NCBI RefSeq assembly: GCF_003335045.1 | Contig: NZ_QOZG01000003.1 | Location: 486,276-550,275 of the forward strand | Direction of reading: 5' to 3' | DNA: 64,000 nucleotides | From: Paramesorhizobium salinisoli | Lineage (GTDB): Bacteria > Pseudomonadota > Alphaproteobacteria > Rhizobiales > Rhizobiaceae | Part shown: piece by piece, positions 62,357 through 64,000 of the stretch | Position numbering within the stretch: position 1 is the stretch's first letter | Layout: every line of letters starts with the position of its first letter | Translations under genes and position numbers: made by a program | The notes under the pieces: generated by a model | What the model was told of the DNA's origin: nothing | Databases searched by the model: none | The model's input: only the letters and a program-made list of their open reading frames with translations

Positions 62357-64000
62357 GTGGCCCAAACAGTAAGACAGAACACGTCCAGTATCCTGGCGAC
62401 GCGACAGAATTTGATTTCGTACGGCTACCGCATCGTCCCCTGCAAGGGGAAGGCTCCGGATGCATTCAGAGGCTGGCAAAATCTTAACGCCACCTACGAA
62501 AACGCCGCCTATTGGGAAACAGCGTTCCCGGAGCATACGAACACCGGGATATTGACCGGCGACGTCGTGGCAATCGACGTTGATATCATGCGACCTGAGC
62601 TGGCAGCGGCGGTAATTGCCATGGTGCGGGAACTGCCCGGCGGCGAGTATGCGCCGATGCGTGTGGGAAAAGCCCCGAAGTCGCTGTTTCTTTTCAGGAC
62701 GACTGAGCCTCGGGATAAGATGCAGTCGTCCTGGTTCAAAATCGACGGCATCGAGCAGCGAATCGAAATCATGGGTATCGGCCAGCAGGTAGTGGTCGAT
62801 GGCATTCATCCTGAAACTCGCAAGCCATATGTCTGGACGCCGGCAACCGCGTTGATGAAGCAGGCGGTAGAGCTTCCGCTTATCGACTGGCCGTGTCTCG
62901 AAAACTTCATGCGCGACGTCGAAACCCTGCTATCGCCGCATGGCGAGCGGAGGGCCGCGCCGAAGCCGCGCACCGCCTCGAATGACAACGTGGCCGATAA
63001 TTTTTTCCGGCGTGTGAACCAAGCTGCGCTTGACGATCTGGGCGCGTGGGTTCCGGCCCTTGGGCTACCGAAAACCACGCTTCAGGGCGCTGGTTATCGT
63101 GCTGTTTGCCAATGGCGTGGTGTGAAGAATGCCAATCTTTCCTTCCACCCAGATGGCATCACAGATTGGGGAAGCGGAGAGACACATACCGCCATCGATG
63201 TGACGGTTCACGCAGGTGTGGGCGATGGCGTGACCAGCGCTGCGCAATGGCTGTGCGATCGTCTGGGAAAGGATAAAGAGGCCTTAGGCTGGATCGACAA
63301 GGGCGCACCGCTGATGCCAACAGCAGCAGCCATTACGGCGCTTGTAGCATCGAAGCGCAAGCCAATCGATATGATAAACCCGTTCACTGCCGACGCCGCC
63401 GGCGGCCTAATGGGCGATATCTGCCGATGGATACTAGACACCTCGCGCAGGCGGTCACCAGAACTCGCCGTAATGGCCGCAGTGGCCTTCATGTCAGCTT
63501 TTTATGGTCGTCGCGTTGTCGGCCCCACGGGGTGCGGTGTTAATCTATATCTCGCCGGGATTGCAGGCCCCGGATTTGGCAAGGAAGCACCCCTGCAGCG
63601 GCTCGTAAAAGCGCTGCAGGATAGCGACATGGCCTATCTCGTCGGTGCGGGCGAAGTGTCCAGTTCGAGCGCAATCGAGAAAATTCTACGCCGGAAGCCC
63701 GTTGTGGTTCTGCCGTGGGATGAGATCGGGGATGTGCTCGAGGCCATCAACGCTCCCGGGACGGGCAACTGGGCATCGACCATCCGCAAGGCGATGCTGG
63801 AGCTCTATTCGAAATCCACAGGCGTCTGGTTCGGAAAGGAGACAGCAGACGAGGAGCGTGTGGGCGAGCCGATACACTGCCCGTCTCTAACCATTGTTGG
63901 GACATCGACGCCTTCGCGGTTTTATGGCGGCCTGTCCGAGAAGAACCTTTCAGACGGCTTCGTCGCGCGCATGGTTTTCATCGCGCCGAGTGATCGCCCG
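62357..64000 (+). CDS. Primase-polymerase/helicase-like replication protein (partial)
   Basis: An open frame of 548 codons from a GTG (GAGG six bases upstream) that is still open at the right edge. The N-terminal part resembles bifunctional DNA primase/polymerase domains: GYRIVPCKGKAPDAFRGW, an acidic pair in VAIDVDIM (about residue 73), and a distal IEIMG...VVVDGIHPETRKPY region near residues 135-155. The C-terminal part resembles phage and plasmid helicase-type proteins, with a P-loop-like AGPGFGKEAPL near residue 404 and PWDEIGDVLEAINAPG as Walker-B-like region. Glu replaces the usual Ser/Thr after the P-loop Lys. It would replicate the element after excision. No upstream ATG exists in frame. 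Confidence 0.85.
   Translation, partial: MAQTVRQNTSSILATRQNLISYGYRIVPCKGKAPDAFRGWQNLNATYENAAYWETAFPEHTNTGILTGDVVAIDVDIMRPELAAAVIAMVRELPGGEYAPMRVGKAPKSLFLFRTTEPRDKMQSSWFKIDGIEQRIEIMGIGQQVVVDGIHPETRKPYVWTPATALMKQAVELPLIDWPCLENFMRDVETLLSPHGERRAAPKPRTASNDNVADNFFRRVNQAALDDLGAWVPALGLPKTTLQGAGYRAVCQWRGVKNANLSFHPDGITDWGSGETHTAIDVTVHAGVGDGVTSAAQWLCDRLGKDKEALGWIDKGAPLMPTAAAITALVASKRKPIDMINPFTADAAGGLMGDICRWILDTSRRRSPELAVMAAVAFMSAFYGRRVVGPTGCGVNLYLAGIAGPGFGKEAPLQRLVKALQDSDMAYLVGAGEVSSSSAIEKILRRKPVVVLPWDEIGDVLEAINAPGTGNWASTIRKAMLELYSKSTGVWFGKETADEERVGEPIHCPSLTIVGTSTPSRFYGGLSEKNLSDGFVARMVFIAPSDRP

Overview
The window is high-GC alphaproteobacterial DNA, most likely from a member of the Rhizobiales. The evidence is a red-type (form IC) RuBisCO operon in the order cbbFPTALSXE with a divergent cbbR, a XoxF methanol dehydrogenase cluster, many ATGA start/stop overlaps, and a 51-bp inverted intergenic repeat of a type common in that order. 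No rRNA, tRNA or CRISPR array was recognised.

Layout. (1) 1-7.6 kb: a lanthanide-type methanol oxidation module, mostly on the minus strand (xoxF, xoxG, xoxJ, a CXXCW-motif protein, a SoxYZ-like carrier, a zinc metallohydrolase, two small conserved proteins, a second cytochrome c). (2) 7.6-17.9 kb: the Calvin cycle operon cbbFPTALSXE plus a thioredoxin-like gene, with divergent cbbR. Methanol oxidised to CO2 could be re-fixed here. (3) 17.9-33.9 kb: a pathway for gamma-butyrobetaine and carnitine down to glycine. One arm (+) has a dehydrocarnitine-cleavage enzyme, carnitine dehydrogenase, acyl-CoA dehydrogenase, NDP-forming acyl-CoA ligase, CaiD-like hydratase and a frameshifted alpha/beta hydrolase. 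The other (-) has a betaine Rieske oxygenase and two FAD/tetrahydrofolate demethylases. A thioesterase and two regulators (GlxA/CdhR-like and LysR) lie between. (4) 34-43.2 kb: a basic-amino-acid ABC transporter beside a deiminase/dimethylargininase-like enzyme, TetR regulator, aminotransferase, guanidino-oxopentanoate decarboxylase and aldehyde dehydrogenase, suggesting catabolism of arginine or a modified arginine.

(5) 43.3-50.1 kb: smaller units. These are an Rrf2 regulator with a TrxR-like flavoprotein, a LacI regulator with three operator copies and a DUF1127 gene, an ICMT-like methyltransferase, MarC, a broken small membrane protein, and a zinc alcohol dehydrogenase with a small membrane protein. 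(6) 50.3-56.4 kb: a metallophosphoesterase fused by overlap to a UgpABCE-like ABC transporter, with a convergent LacI regulator. (7) 56.8-59.2 kb: a TetR/GFA-like/DUF6958/hydrolase cassette. (8) 59.2-64 kb: an accessory region with gene remnants, a DUF6196 gene, a tyrosine integrase, an AlpA-like regulator and a primase-polymerase running off the right edge. This looks like the left end of an integrated element.

The common theme of regions 1-4 is methyl-group and C1 metabolism: methanol, betaine methyls and possibly methylated arginine, with CO2 re-fixation by the Calvin cycle. That connection is an inference from gene content.
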